NCBI GenBank assembly: GCA_017541825.1 | Contig: JAFXYJ010000143.1 | Location: forward strand, 1 to 53,329 | Source of the DNA: Oscillospiraceae bacterium | GTDB taxonomy: Bacteria; Bacillota; Clostridia; Oscillospirales; Oscillospiraceae | DNA: 53,329 bases | Reading direction: 5' to 3' | In this document: positions 32,645-41,165 of the stretch, piece by piece | Layout of the letters: each line of letters opens with the position of its first letter | How positions within the stretch are numbered: the stretch's first letter is position 1 | Notes under the pieces: model-generated | What the model was told of the DNA's origin: nothing | The model's input: only the letters and a program-made list of their open reading frames with translations | Database searches by the model: none | Program-made: the position numbers and the translations under genes

Positions 32645-33760
32645 TTACTTTTCGTAATACTCGCGGCTGTAGAGGAACAGCTCGTAGGTACCGTCCCAGA
32701 GCTGCTCGGGATCCGGCACCATGACGGAGGCGTAGAAGCCGCCGCCCTGGGCGTACAGATCCACGGTCCTGTGCACCAGCGCGCGCAGCTCGTCGCCCGT
32801 GGGCAGCGGCGCGTTGTCGACATTCTCCAGGCCGTACATGTTGAAGCCGATCCTGTCGCCGAACTTTTCCTTGAGCATCGGCACGTCGTTGGCACGGCGC
32901 TGGAGCTGGACAAAGTCGATGCCCAGATCGATCATGTACGGTATGAACCGCTCGATCTTGCCGCAGGAGTGCAGCTCGAAGGCGGCGCCGTGGGCCTTGA
33001 TCGCGTCGATGATGAGCTTGGTGGGCTCGTAGACGATCTCCTCCATCATGGCAGGGCCGAAGAAGGTGTCGCGCTCGGTGCCCCAGTCGTCGTGGAAGGT
33101 CACGAAATCGATCTTGGCGATTTGGGTCATTTTCAGGAAGCGGTCGCGGGTGAAGGTGGCGAAGGCCATCAGAAAATCGTGCACGGCCTCGGGCTCCTCC
33201 GCCATGGCGACCATCGCCTGCGTGTAGCCGCCCAGCAGCGCCACCAGGCGCTCGGTGCAGCTCTGGCCGATGTTCAGGTGGAGCACCTTGTCCACATTGC
33301 CGTATTTTTCCATGAACTTCTTCTGCGGTTCCAGATATTCATGGCGGCTGAAATCGGGCCATTTGACCTGTTTTTCCCACTGGGTGATGTCGGACACCAC
33401 GGGCGGCAGACCGGGCGTCAGCATCGGGCCTCCGGCCTCGGGAACGAAGGTCCAGGTGCAGCCGAAATCATCGACGAAGTTGGCGCGCACCTTGCTGCCC
33501 CAGGGGTTGAAAGCCGGCGGGGCCGCCTCCCCTTCCGCGGGTATGGGCGGAGCCTCCAGCTCCATCTGGTTGACGTTGATCATGTCGGTGAGCGAGTTGG
33601 GCACCCAGACGGGATGATCCCGGCGGGCGGCGCGGCGGAAGTTCTCCTTCACGGAGATCGGATAATCCAGCTTGGGGACCTTCATGGTATCCGAGCTGAA
33701 CATCATGGGCATTTCTTCAAATTCGGCATTCGGGTCATAAGGCGGTCTCGGGTATTTCAT
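32645..33760 (-). CDS. Uroporphyrinogen decarboxylase-family protein, methyltransferase type
   Basis: The 371-residue product has the URO-D/MtaA-type barrel. A metal-ligand-like motif FELHSCGKIERFIPYMID has His264 and Cys266. DFVTFHDDWGTE and FVQLQRRAND are further conserved stretches. Members of this branch move methyl groups to corrinoid or coenzyme M rather than make heme. No corrinoid protein, activator or heme gene is near, so the substrate is unknown. AGGAGGAG precedes the ATG at 33760. True HemE would lack the HSC motif, so that name is not used. Confidence 0.82.
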   Translation of the reverse strand: MKYPRPPYDPNAEFEEMPMMFSSDTMKVPKLDYPISVKENFRRAARRDHPVWVPNSLTDMINVNQMELEAPPIPAEGEAAPPAFNPWGSKVRANFVDDFGCTWTFVPEAGGPMLTPGLPPVVSDITQWEKQVKWPDFSRHEYLEPQKKFMEKYGNVDKVLHLNIGQSCTERLVALLGGYTQAMVAMAEEPEAVHDFLMAFATFTRDRFLKMTQIAKIDFVTFHDDWGTERDTFFGPAMMEEIVYEPTKLIIDAIKAHGAAFELHSCGKIERFIPYMIDLGIDFVQLQRRANDVPMLKEKFGDRIGFNMYGLENVDNAPLPTGDELRALVHRTVDLYAQGGGFYASVMVPDPEQLWDGTYELFLYSREYYEK

Positions 33761-33905
33761 GGCTGTATCTCCTCCTCTATGAAGATACTGTCATTTTAAC
33801 ACAATTGAAATGGTGTCCACAGGCACCGGCAGCACAAATCTTTCGCCGGTCCGCAGCGGACGCTTTATGCATCGCGGGACCGCGGAGCAGGTCTGCGCGC
33901 GAAAA

Positions 33906-33939
33906 TCCCCGGGAACAGCGCGTCCGCTGTTCCCGGGGG
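33906..33939 (-). terminator. Terminator of the minus-strand transglutaminase lipoprotein gene
   Basis: Stem CCCCGGGAACAGCG/CGCTGTTCCCGGGG with a short loop and a brief U-run on the minus strand, about 30 nt after the stop codon. Confidence 0.7.
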
Positions 33940-33968
33940 GCGATGTCCGGTATCGTATTCCTGTTCGC

Positions 33969-35411
33969 TCAGTCGTCGTACGGGACCTTGGCGTAGCTCC
34001 ACAGCTTGCCGCGCTCGTAGGTCATCTTGTACATGCTGGTGTAATAGTCGTCGTTGAGACGGTTCTGCATCTCGGTCTCCACATCGAAGATGAAGGGTTC
34101 GCCGTCCATCTCGATCTCCACCCAGCTGTGGGGATTGCGGTCCACGCCCACCAGTCCGGCGTAGCAGACGGCGTCGAAGCCCGAGCCGCGGGCCAGCGCC
34201 CAGAAGGCGGCGGTGAAGTTGTAGCAGTTGCCCTTGCTGGTGCGGAACATGACCAGCGCGTCGTCGATCTCCCAGCCCGTGTGTCCCACGTCGTAGATGT
34301 TGCGCTTGAGGTAAAGGTAGTGGTCGCGCACATAGACGTAGACCTCCCGGAGAAGGTCCTCCCGGGACATGTTGGCGGTGAGCAGCCCGTCGATGATATC
34401 GGCCACGAAGCTGTCGAGCTCCTCGCTGCCGGAGGTGAAGCGGCCGCTCCGGTCAAAGTAGAGCGTGCCGACCATGTCGTCGGCGGTGAAGTAGCCGTCG
34501 GGCCGGACACAGTAGAGATAGCCGTCCAGATTGATGAAGCCCGGCGTGGCCCGCTCGCCGTCGATCCAGTCCGCCTTTCCGTCGCCGCCGGCGAGCTCCA
34601 CCACGGTGTAATAGTCGCTCTCCGGCGCCACGTCCGGATAATAGGGCGTGACCTCCGCGGCGGTGATGCCGAGGAGCCGGACGAGCACCGCGGCGGCCTC
34701 GGCGCGCGTCATGGGCTCGGACACGCCGTCCATGGCCTCCCGCACGGCGCCGGGAGAGAACAGCTTTTCCAGCAGGGCGGTCATGTCCGCCTTTTCGATG
34801 GCCACATCCGGGAAAAACCGCCCGTTCTCATCCAGGGTCATATAGCCCTCGGTGACAAGGCTCGTGGCCGCCTCCCAGCACAGCGCGTGGGTCGTGACGT
34901 CCTTCAAAAACGTCTCTCCCCGGGGCTTCTGGGCCATGAGGGCGTAGACGGCCCGGGCCGCGTCGCTGCGGGTGAATTTGTCCAGCGGATGATACAGTCC
35001 GTCTTTCTCGGGGACGATATAGTTCCCCGACAGATCCAGCTCGGGACCGAGCACGGCGTCAAACACCATGTCCTGGACCATGTGCAGGTTCCAGATATCC
35101 GTTTCCAGCCCGTTGGCGTTGTTCCAGGCGATCACGGCCCGGTCGCCGGAGAGCTCCGGCGCAGCGGAGGGGCTCTCCCCTTCCGGCACCCGTTCCGTGG
35201 ACAGCTCGGCGCCGTCCAGGCGATACGTCACGGTGTACCAGGTGATATCCGGCTCCGGCGTGGGGGTGGGCCCGGCGGTGGGTTCGGCGGTCGCCTCGGC
35301 CGGCGCCGGCCCGACGCTTCCCTCCGGACGCAGGCTGCAGCCGGTGAGTGCCAGCGCGCAGCACAGTGTCAGGACGAGCAGTCCCGATATGATCGAGCTT
35401 TTATGTTTCAT
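33969..35411 (-). CDS. Lipoprotein with InlB-like, SLH-like and transglutaminase domains
   Basis: The product is 480 aa with lipobox LTGC (Cys25). A Pro/Thr linker (about 38-55) leads to an InlB-type repeat (VTYRLDGAELSTERVPEGES). Degenerate SLH-like modules follow (about 115-270: FTRSDAARAVYALMA, MTRAEAAAVLVRLLG), then a YLYCVRPDGYF cell-wall-repeat-like stretch. The transglutaminase-like core has Cys396 (KGNCYNF), His428 (PHSWVEI) and Asp443 (FIFDVE). The triad suggests a cysteine protease, amidase or crosslinker acting outside. It is divergent from a paralog of identical architecture at 35561-36919. Confidence 0.88.
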   Translation of the reverse strand: MKHKSSIISGLLVLTLCCALALTGCSLRPEGSVGPAPAEATAEPTAGPTPTPEPDITWYTVTYRLDGAELSTERVPEGESPSAAPELSGDRAVIAWNNANGLETDIWNLHMVQDMVFDAVLGPELDLSGNYIVPEKDGLYHPLDKFTRSDAARAVYALMAQKPRGETFLKDVTTHALCWEAATSLVTEGYMTLDENGRFFPDVAIEKADMTALLEKLFSPGAVREAMDGVSEPMTRAEAAAVLVRLLGITAAEVTPYYPDVAPESDYYTVVELAGGDGKADWIDGERATPGFINLDGYLYCVRPDGYFTADDMVGTLYFDRSGRFTSGSEELDSFVADIIDGLLTANMSREDLLREVYVYVRDHYLYLKRNIYDVGHTGWEIDDALVMFRTSKGNCYNFTAAFWALARGSGFDAVCYAGLVGVDRNPHSWVEIEMDGEPFIFDVETEMQNRLNDDYYTSMYKMTYERGKLWSYAKVPYDD

Positions 35412-35490
35412 GGCAGCCTCATATCCAAAAGAATCTCATCTGATTTTACAACACATTGTTTCCGGGTGCAAGGGGGAGCGCACCGAAGAA

Positions 35491-35519
35491 TTGACAGACG
35501 CGTCGAAAAAAGCTACAAT
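35491..35519 (+). promoter_or_regulatory. Promoter of the plus-strand transglutaminase gene
   Basis: -35 TTGACA (35491-35496) and -10 TACAAT (35514-35519), 17-bp spacer, about 40 bp before the ATG. Confidence 0.75.
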
Positions 35520-35560
35520 AAGGATTATGGTAAACGGTTTTAAGGGGGCGGGACAGTCTC

Positions 35561-36919
35561 ATGGATCCTGAATGCCGGCGGCCGCGTACGGCGCTGCTGC
35601 TATTTCTCGGAGTGATATTGCTCTCGGGCTGCATCACACGTTCTGCGGCGGGTTCGGGAGAGCCCGGTCCTTCGGAAGCCGTTTCGGAGGAGCCGGAGAC
35701 CCCGAGCTACACCGTCGTTTTCCGTTCAGGCGGCGAGATCCTCTCCTCGCAGACCGTCGAGGAAGGCGCGCTGCCGGAGATCCCCGCGCCGGAAAATGTG
35801 CGGCTGCTGGGCTGGACCGACGCCGACGGCGTCCCGGCCGACCCCGGCCGGCCCGTCACGGCGGACGCGGAATACACTGCCCGGACCCGGCCTCTGCTCA
35901 AAAGTGACCGCGGCTGGCTCTATCCGCGGGAGACGGGTTTTCTGGCCCCGGAGCAGCCCTTTACCTGCGGCGACGCCCTGGCGGCGGCGGAAACGCTGCT
36001 CGCCGATCCCGACGACCTCGCCCTTATCAGCGGCGGATGGGCCGATCGGGCCGACGAGCCCATATCCCGGGAGGATTTCCGCACTCTGCTGTATGCGCTC
36101 TTTGACGAGACCGAGGCGGACGCCGCCTTCGTCGGCGTATACTCCGACATCTTCAACCGCGTGACCCGGGCGGACGCGGCGCGCTGTCTCTTCCCGCTGC
36201 TGGGTTCCCCCGCCGCGGAGGAGGTGTATTACCCGGATCTTCCCCCGGATCGTCCGGCCTTCGCCGAGCTCTGCGCGGCAGCGGCGGAGGGCGTCCTGGA
36301 CCGGGACGCCCTGGTGGAAAAGACGCAGGACGGTTTTGTCTGGTTCGATGGGTATCTTTACCACGTGGATGAGGACGGCTACTTCCTCTCCGACGAGACT
36401 TACGACGGGCTGTACTTCAACATCCACGGCCGGTTCACCTCCGGTACCGACGAGCTCGACGATTACGTGGCGCAGACGATCAGTCTGCTGACCAGCGAAA
36501 GCCAGACCCGGACCGAAAAGCTGCGTTCCGTCTATCTCTACGTGAAAAACAACCTTGAATATCTGGTGCGCAACTATTATCCCTCGGGCGCCAACGACTG
36601 GGCCGTGGCCGAGGCGCTGACCATGTACCGCACGGGCCGGGGCAACTGCTACAACTACGCCGGCGTATTCTGGTCGCTGGCCCGCGGGCTGGGCTACAAT
36701 GCCGTCACCTTCAGCGGCACCATCGGCGTGGAGTTCCAGCTCCACGCCTGGACCGAGATCATCATCGACGGCGAGTACTTCATCTGCGATCCCGAGATCG
36801 AGATGAACTACTGGTATCTGGCCGAGCTCAATCACGACAACTCCATGTATACGGACAACTTCATGATGCCCCGTTCCCGGGCCGGCAACTGGTACTACCG
36901 GTCCGAAGGACGGCAATAA
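35561..36919 (+). CDS. Paralogous transglutaminase-domain lipoprotein
   Basis: The 452-residue product has lipobox LSGC (Cys24), an InlB-like repeat (VVFRSGGEILSSQTVEEGAL) and degenerate SLH-like modules (VTRADAARCLFPLLG). A YLYHVDEDGYFLSDETYDGLY stretch precedes a transglutaminase core with Cys363 (RGNCYNYAG), His395 (LHAWTEI) and Asp410 (FICDPE). The spacings between Cys, His and Asp (32 and 15) are identical to those of the divergent paralog. It is the right arm of a divergent pair about 150 bp apart, so the two probably arose by duplication. Substrate unknown. Confidence 0.88.
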   Translation: MDPECRRPRTALLLFLGVILLSGCITRSAAGSGEPGPSEAVSEEPETPSYTVVFRSGGEILSSQTVEEGALPEIPAPENVRLLGWTDADGVPADPGRPVTADAEYTARTRPLLKSDRGWLYPRETGFLAPEQPFTCGDALAAAETLLADPDDLALISGGWADRADEPISREDFRTLLYALFDETEADAAFVGVYSDIFNRVTRADAARCLFPLLGSPAAEEVYYPDLPPDRPAFAELCAAAAEGVLDRDALVEKTQDGFVWFDGYLYHVDEDGYFLSDETYDGLYFNIHGRFTSGTDELDDYVAQTISLLTSESQTRTEKLRSVYLYVKNNLEYLVRNYYPSGANDWAVAEALTMYRTGRGNCYNYAGVFWSLARGLGYNAVTFSGTIGVEFQLHAWTEIIIDGEYFICDPEIEMNYWYLAELNHDNSMYTDNFMMPRSRAGNWYYRSEGRQ

Positions 36920-36930
36920 AAAATTATGTA

Positions 36931-36960
36931 AACCTCCCGGAGATGGCCGGGAGGTTTTTT
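36931..36960 (+). terminator. Terminator of the plus-strand transglutaminase gene
   Basis: Stem AACCTCCCGG/CCGGGAGGTT around a short loop, then a T-run, just before the spoVAD promoter region. Confidence 0.9.
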
Positions 36961-36966
36961 CTTTCC

Positions 36967-36995
36967 GGATAAATCGCCGCTTTCGGGGCAAACTG
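36967..36995 (+). promoter_or_regulatory. Sigma-G-like promoter of spoVAD
   Basis: GGATA (36967-36971) and CAAACTG (36989-36995), 17 bp apart, approach the sigma-G pattern (-35 GNATA, -10 CATACTA). Known spoVA operons use sigma-G. The match is partial. Confidence 0.4.
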
Positions 36996-37021
36996 TGAAA
37001 AAACGAAAGCGGTGATTTTAT

Positions 37022-38044
37022 ATGGCTTACAAGCGGATCGGCGCCCAGACGGTCCGGCTGGAAACGCCGCCCTCCGTCGCGGCGGGCGCCTGTGTCGTCG
37101 GGCAGAAGGAGGGCGAGGGCCCTCTGCGCAAATGGTTCGACTATATCAGCGACGACTCCTATTTCGGGCAGGAGAGCTGGGAGAAGGCCGAGAGCGTCAT
37201 GCTCTCCAAATGCTTTTCCCTGTGCTGTGACAAGGCAAAGCTCGCTCCCTCGGACATCCACTACCTATTCGCGGGGGATCTGCTCAACCAATGCGTCGGC
37301 TCCACCTTCGCCGCCCGGGACCTGCCTATCCCCTTTTACGGCGTGTACGGCGCCTGCTCCACCATGGCCGAGAGCCTGTCGCTGGCGGCCATGGCCGTCG
37401 ACGGGGGCTTTGCCGACGCGGCCTGCGCCATGACCAGCTCTCACTTCTGCTCGGCGGAGAGACAGTTCCGCCTGCCGCTGGAGTACGGCGGCCAGCGCAC
37501 GCCCACCGCCCAGTGGACGGTGACGGGCGCGGGAGCGCTGATCCTGACCGCCGAGGGGAACGGTCCCTATGTGACCCACATCACCACCGGGCGCATCCGG
37601 GATGCGGGCGTCACCGACGCCAACAACATGGGCGCGGCCATGGCGCCCGCGGCATACGAGACGCTGACGGCGCATTTTGCGGACACGGGCCGCGGCCCGG
37701 AGTATTATGACGCGATCATCACCGGCGATCTGGGCCGGTTCGGCCACGAGATCCTGACCGATCTCTTTCTGCGCGACGGTGTGGATCTCGGACCGTGCAG
37801 CACCGACTGCGGCCGGCTGATCTACGATCCCGCGGCGCAGGATGTGCACGCCGGCGGCTCGGGCTGCGGCTGCAGCGCCTCGGTGCTGTGCGGCCATATC
37901 CTGCAGCGCATGACCTGCGGCGACTGGCCCCGGGTGCTGTTCGCCGCCACCGGCGCACTGATGAGCGTGACCAGCTCCCAGCAGGGCGAGAGCATCCCGG
38001 GCATCTGCCACGCAGTGGCCCTGGAGACGGACGGAGGGTTCTGA
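37022..38044 (+). CDS. spoVAD: Stage V sporulation protein AD
   Basis: SpoVAD is a thiolase-fold protein of the spore membrane channel moving dipicolinic acid. The 340-residue product shows the family stretches YLFAGDLLNQCVGSTFAARD, VYGACSTMAESLSLAA, GAGALIL and GSGCGCSASVL. Start at 37022 has GGTGAT upstream. spoVAE follows 1 bp later. spoVAC, normally just upstream in Clostridia, is not here. A sigma-G-like promoter lies before it. Confidence 0.97.
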   Translation: MAYKRIGAQTVRLETPPSVAAGACVVGQKEGEGPLRKWFDYISDDSYFGQESWEKAESVMLSKCFSLCCDKAKLAPSDIHYLFAGDLLNQCVGSTFAARDLPIPFYGVYGACSTMAESLSLAAMAVDGGFADAACAMTSSHFCSAERQFRLPLEYGGQRTPTAQWTVTGAGALILTAEGNGPYVTHITTGRIRDAGVTDANNMGAAMAPAAYETLTAHFADTGRGPEYYDAIITGDLGRFGHEILTDLFLRDGVDLGPCSTDCGRLIYDPAAQDVHAGGSGCGCSASVLCGHILQRMTCGDWPRVLFAATGALMSVTSSQQGESIPGICHAVALETDGGF

Positions 38045-38045
38045 A

Positions 38046-38408
38046 ATGGTTCTCGGTTATATCAAGGCGTTTCTCGTGGGCGGCGTTCTGTGCGCCGTCG
38101 GGCAGGTGCTCATCGACCGGACGAAGCTGACCCCGGCGCGGATCCTGACCTCCTACGTGGTGATCGGCGTGCTGCTCGGCGCGCTGGGGCTCTATCAGCC
38201 CCTGGCCGACTGGGCCGGCGCCGGGGCCACGGTGCCGCTGACCGGCTTCGGCAACACGCTGGCCAAAGGCGTGAGATCCGCGGTGGCGGAGTCCGGGCTT
38301 CTGGGCGCCTTTACCGGCGGGTTCACCGCCGCAGCCGGCGGCATCGCCGCCGCCGTGTTCTTCGGATACCTCGCGGCGGTGATCTTCAGGCCGCGGGAAA
38401 AGCGGTGA
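38046..38408 (+). CDS. spoVAE: Stage V sporulation protein AE
   Basis: The 120-residue product is a small integral membrane protein with about four helices. The family stretches YIKAFLVGGVLCAVGQVLID and VLLGALGLYQPLADWAGAGA are clear. SpoVAE belongs to the SpoVA channel in the inner membrane of the spore, with SpoVAD. It ends exactly where the convergent secreted-protein gene ends (38409). Confidence 0.95.
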   Translation: MVLGYIKAFLVGGVLCAVGQVLIDRTKLTPARILTSYVVIGVLLGALGLYQPLADWAGAGATVPLTGFGNTLAKGVRSAVAESGLLGAFTGGFTAAAGGIAAAVFFGYLAAVIFRPREKR

Positions 38409-39413
38409 TCAGCCCAGCAGCCTGCGCCGGTCCAGCAGCAGCGCTGCCATGACCGAGGAGAGGACCCTGCAGCCTTTGGTATAGAAGGCCAGCGGGTCGC
38501 TCTCCTTTTCTTTTTTCACCGTCTCCCGGGCGGACTGGCCGATGATGCGCACCGTGCCGTCGGGGAGCGCCGCGCCGTCCGCGGTGACGCTGCCGTCGGC
38601 GCCGAGGACGATCTCCACCCGGTCCGCCGCGGCGGCATAGCCCTGCGGCGAGCGCACCTCATGGAGGTAGTAGGTCCCGGCGGGCAGCCCCCGCAGCGTG
38701 ACCACGCCGTTCTCCGGTGTTTTGAGCAGGCATACGTGGCGGGTATGGGGGCAGTTTTCCGCCTCGCAGGCTACATATACGGCGCCGTCCTGTTTTGTGA
38801 ACGCGATCCGTTCGGTCAGGTCCCGGTCTCGGTAAAGGCTCAGGCACGCCCCGGACAGGGGGTTGCTCTGCCGGGCGGAGTCGGGGATGGCTACCGCCCG
38901 AAAGCAGGCGAAGCCCCCGGTATCGATCGCCGCCTCCTCTCCCCGGAGCACGGCGCCGTCGGCGGCGATGAGCTCCACCGCGCACCGGTTCTCCCCCGCC
39001 CCGATCCCGGCGCAGTCGTTGAGCCGGACCGTGTACTCGATCTCCAGCTGCGCATCCTCCCCGGCGAAACCGGCCGCGAAGTGGATCTCAAAGGTCTCGG
39101 TCCCGCCCTCCCGGCGCGTGAGGACGGTGTAGTACGAGCCGTTGATGTCCTGTCCGTCCTGCCGCAGGGCCGTGACGGACAGGCAGTCCACCCCGGGCGA
39201 GAACACGCCCCGGGCCGTATAGCTTTTGTCTCCCCGCACGGCAAAGACAGCCCGGCATCGGAGCTCACCGCCGGGCATGGCACCGCAGACCGGAAGCCAT
39301 TCGCCGCCGGCGCCGCGGACGCTGTTTTCCGCGCCGGCGGAGACCGCCAGCGCGCCGACGGACAGAAAGGCGGTCAGTACGGCGGCCGCCAACAGCGCAA
39401 CCAGGCGTTTCAT
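38409..39413 (-). CDS. Secreted protein with prealbumin-like (SpaA/Cna-B) domain
   Basis: The product (334 aa) has a signal peptide (KRLVALLAAAVLTAFLSVGALA) and several Cys residues. A beta-rich N-terminal half precedes a SpaA/Cna-B-like domain at about 185-290: GACLSLYRDRDLTERIAFT and later LRGLPAGTYYLHEVRSPQGY. A hydrophobic C-terminal segment (about 310-325) and DRRRLLG close the protein. No LPXTG motif precedes the last helix, so sortase anchoring is not supported. It may be a membrane-anchored or shed pilin-like protein. GGGGGA precedes the ATG. Confidence 0.8.
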   Translation of the reverse strand: MKRLVALLAAAVLTAFLSVGALAVSAGAENSVRGAGGEWLPVCGAMPGGELRCRAVFAVRGDKSYTARGVFSPGVDCLSVTALRQDGQDINGSYYTVLTRREGGTETFEIHFAAGFAGEDAQLEIEYTVRLNDCAGIGAGENRCAVELIAADGAVLRGEEAAIDTGGFACFRAVAIPDSARQSNPLSGACLSLYRDRDLTERIAFTKQDGAVYVACEAENCPHTRHVCLLKTPENGVVTLRGLPAGTYYLHEVRSPQGYAAAADRVEIVLGADGSVTADGAALPDGTVRIIGQSARETVKKEKESDPLAFYTKGCRVLSSVMAALLLDRRRLLG

Positions 39414-39522
39414 CCGCAGATCCCCCCGTTTCTTCCCGGGAAATGCCGGGAAAAGCCTTTACGGGAAAAACTGTAGCAGACGCTGTCTGCAAAAAACGTC
39501 AAAAGCCGTCGCAGGCCATCTC

Positions 39523-39551
39523 TTGCGGGCCGAAAAAGGCTGTGGTATACT
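39523..39551 (+). promoter_or_regulatory. Promoter of yqgF and the glycosyltransferase gene
   Basis: -35 TTGCGG (39523-39528) and -10 TATACT (39546-39551), 17-bp spacer. Confidence 0.6.
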
Positions 39552-39580
39552 CGTTTTATCATTTTCGAGGGGGGACGTCC

Positions 39581-40000
39581 GTGGACAGGATCATCGCCGT
39601 CGACTACGGGGACGCCCGGACCGGCGTGGCCGTGTCCGATCTGACCGGCACCATGGCCGGGGAGACGCTGACCATACAGGAATGGAATGCCGAGCGGCTG
39701 GCCCGGCGGCTCACATTTTTCGCCAAGGAGCGCGGCGCGGGCACCTTTGTGCTCGGCCTGCCGAAAAATATGGACGGCACCGAGGGGCCCCGGGCGCAGA
39801 AGGCCCGTCAGTTCGGAGAGCTTCTCGAGCAGGAATCCGGCCTGCCCGTGGTGTTCTGGGACGAGCGGCGCAGCACCGTGGAGGCCCACGCGATCCTGCA
39901 TCAGGCCGGAAAAAAAGAAAAAAAGCACCGCTCCCATGTGGACGCCGTGGCCGCTTCCCTTCTGCTGGAGGGATATCTCGGCAGTCTGCGGCGGGAATGA
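39581..40000 (+). CDS. ruvX: YqgF/RuvX-family nuclease, pre-16S rRNA processing
   Basis: The 139-residue product is an RNase H-fold enzyme. The first motif IIAVDYGDARTGVAVSD supplies the catalytic Asp, then VLGLPKNMDGTEGPRAQ and WDERRSTVEAH, and SHVDAVAASLLLEGYL at the end. It processes the 5' end of 16S rRNA. The start is GTG at 39581 with GAGGGGGG upstream; longer ATG frames reaching further upstream are not preferred. The glycosyltransferase follows 20 bp later. Confidence 0.95.
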   Translation: MDRIIAVDYGDARTGVAVSDLTGTMAGETLTIQEWNAERLARRLTFFAKERGAGTFVLGLPKNMDGTEGPRAQKARQFGELLEQESGLPVVFWDERRSTVEAHAILHQAGKKEKKHRSHVDAVAASLLLEGYLGSLRRE

Positions 40001-40020
40001 GTATGGGAAAGGAAGCCGTG

Positions 40021-40911
40021 ATGAAGCCGACGGTCAGTGTGATCGTGCCCGTTTACCAGGTGGAGGACTATCTGTGGAGCTGCCTGGACAGTCTGTCCGC
40101 CCAGACCCAGGAGGGGATCGAGATTCTGCTCATCGACGACGGTTCCACGGATCTGAGCGGAAGAATCTGCGATCAGTACGCGGACGCCGACGGACGGTTC
40201 CGCTGCTTTCACACGGAAAACCGCGGTCTCTCCGCCGCCCGGAATCTCGGCATCGGCCAGGCCGAAGGGCAATACCTGATGTTCGCCGACAGCGACGACT
40301 GGGTGGAAAAGGACTTCTGTGAGTCCGCGCTCCGCTGCGCCCGGGAAAACGCGGCGGATCTGGTGATCTTTCCCCGGTACATGCATGGTTTTGCCCCGGG
40401 AAAAGAAGGCCCAACGCTGTCGCAGGGTCTGGTTTCAAAAGAGGCCGCTCTCGAGTTTTGTCTGAACGGCAGCTCGGCCGTCTGGCGTTCTCTGTACGAC
40501 AGGACGCTCTTTGAGAATGTCCGTTTCCCCGAGGGCCGACTTTACGAGGACATCGCCACCTACTATAAGCTGATCTGGAAGGCGCAGCGCATCTATTATC
40601 TGGATCGAAAGCTCTACCATTACCGATATCGCCGGGCAAGTCTCTCCCATGAGGAAACACATCAGCGCAATCGCGACTATTATCTGATGGGGATGCAGCG
40701 TCTGTCTGACCTGCACTCGTGGGGGTACTCACCGGCAAAAATGGAGGAAAGGGCGCTGCGCCTCTCCCTGCGGTACTGCAGGACCGTCGAGGAACGTGAC
40801 GACGTCTGGATGAGGGCCGCGGAAACCGTACGGAAATATGCCGGCAGTCCTGTGGAATTGAGCGAAAAGGAACGGCAGACGCTGCAGGCGCTGTGCGATA
40901 CAGACAGTTGA
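40021..40911 (+). CDS. Family 2 glycosyltransferase
   Basis: The 296-residue product has the GT-A fold: VSVIVPVYQVEDYLWSCLDSL, ILLIDDGSTDLSGRICDQYA, RGLSAARNLGIGQAEG and the DXD-like FADSDDWVE. It transfers a sugar from a nucleotide donor to a lipid or surface polymer. ATG at 40021 has AAAGGAAG upstream; an in-frame ATG 18 bp earlier lacks it. No other polysaccharide gene is adjacent except the distant Wzy-like protein. The C-terminal half is helical and not specific. Donor and acceptor unknown. Confidence 0.92.
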   Translation: MKPTVSVIVPVYQVEDYLWSCLDSLSAQTQEGIEILLIDDGSTDLSGRICDQYADADGRFRCFHTENRGLSAARNLGIGQAEGQYLMFADSDDWVEKDFCESALRCARENAADLVIFPRYMHGFAPGKEGPTLSQGLVSKEAALEFCLNGSSAVWRSLYDRTLFENVRFPEGRLYEDIATYYKLIWKAQRIYYLDRKLYHYRYRRASLSHEETHQRNRDYYLMGMQRLSDLHSWGYSPAKMEERALRLSLRYCRTVEERDDVWMRAAETVRKYAGSPVELSEKERQTLQALCDTDS

Positions 40912-40936
40912 TTCCAAAATTTAATAATTTAAGGGC

Positions 40937-40964
40937 TTGCAATTTCGCCGGATCGTGGCATAAT
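40937..40964 (+). promoter_or_regulatory. Promoter of the 36-residue peptide gene
   Basis: -35 TTGCAA (40937-40942) and -10 CATAAT (40959-40964), 16-bp spacer, about 45 bp before the ATG. Confidence 0.6.
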
Positions 40965-41007
40965 AGAAACAGATTTTGCACGAGCCTTCGCGAAAGGAGG
41001 AAACCCC

Positions 41008-41118
41008 ATGAAAGAAAAGTATGAAGAGCTGGAGCTGAAGGTGGTCCTCTTCGATACGCAGGATGTTATCACCGCCAGCGACGAGGAAGAATACGAGCCC
41101 TCACCGTCAGTGTCGTAA
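41008..41118 (+). CDS. 36-residue peptide of the EVVxFDxxDVITxS type
   Basis: A perfect AAGGAGG precedes the ATG at 41008 by 6 nt. The peptide has a charged head (KEKYEELELKVVLFDTQDVI) then TASDEEEYEPSPSVS, ending at TAA 41116-41118. Short proteins with a conserved (K/E)VVxFDxxDVITxS core and a variable tail are common in gut Firmicutes and unannotated; similarity is from memory. The gene is a complete unit with its own promoter and terminator. The layout of a conserved leader with a variable Ser/Glu-rich tail could fit a modified-peptide precursor, but no modifying enzyme is adjacent. Function unknown. Confidence 0.72.
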   Translation: MKEKYEELELKVVLFDTQDVITASDEEEYEPSPSVS

Positions 41119-41165
41119 AGAACGCAGACCGGAAAACCGGAAAAATACATGTATCGTATACGAAC

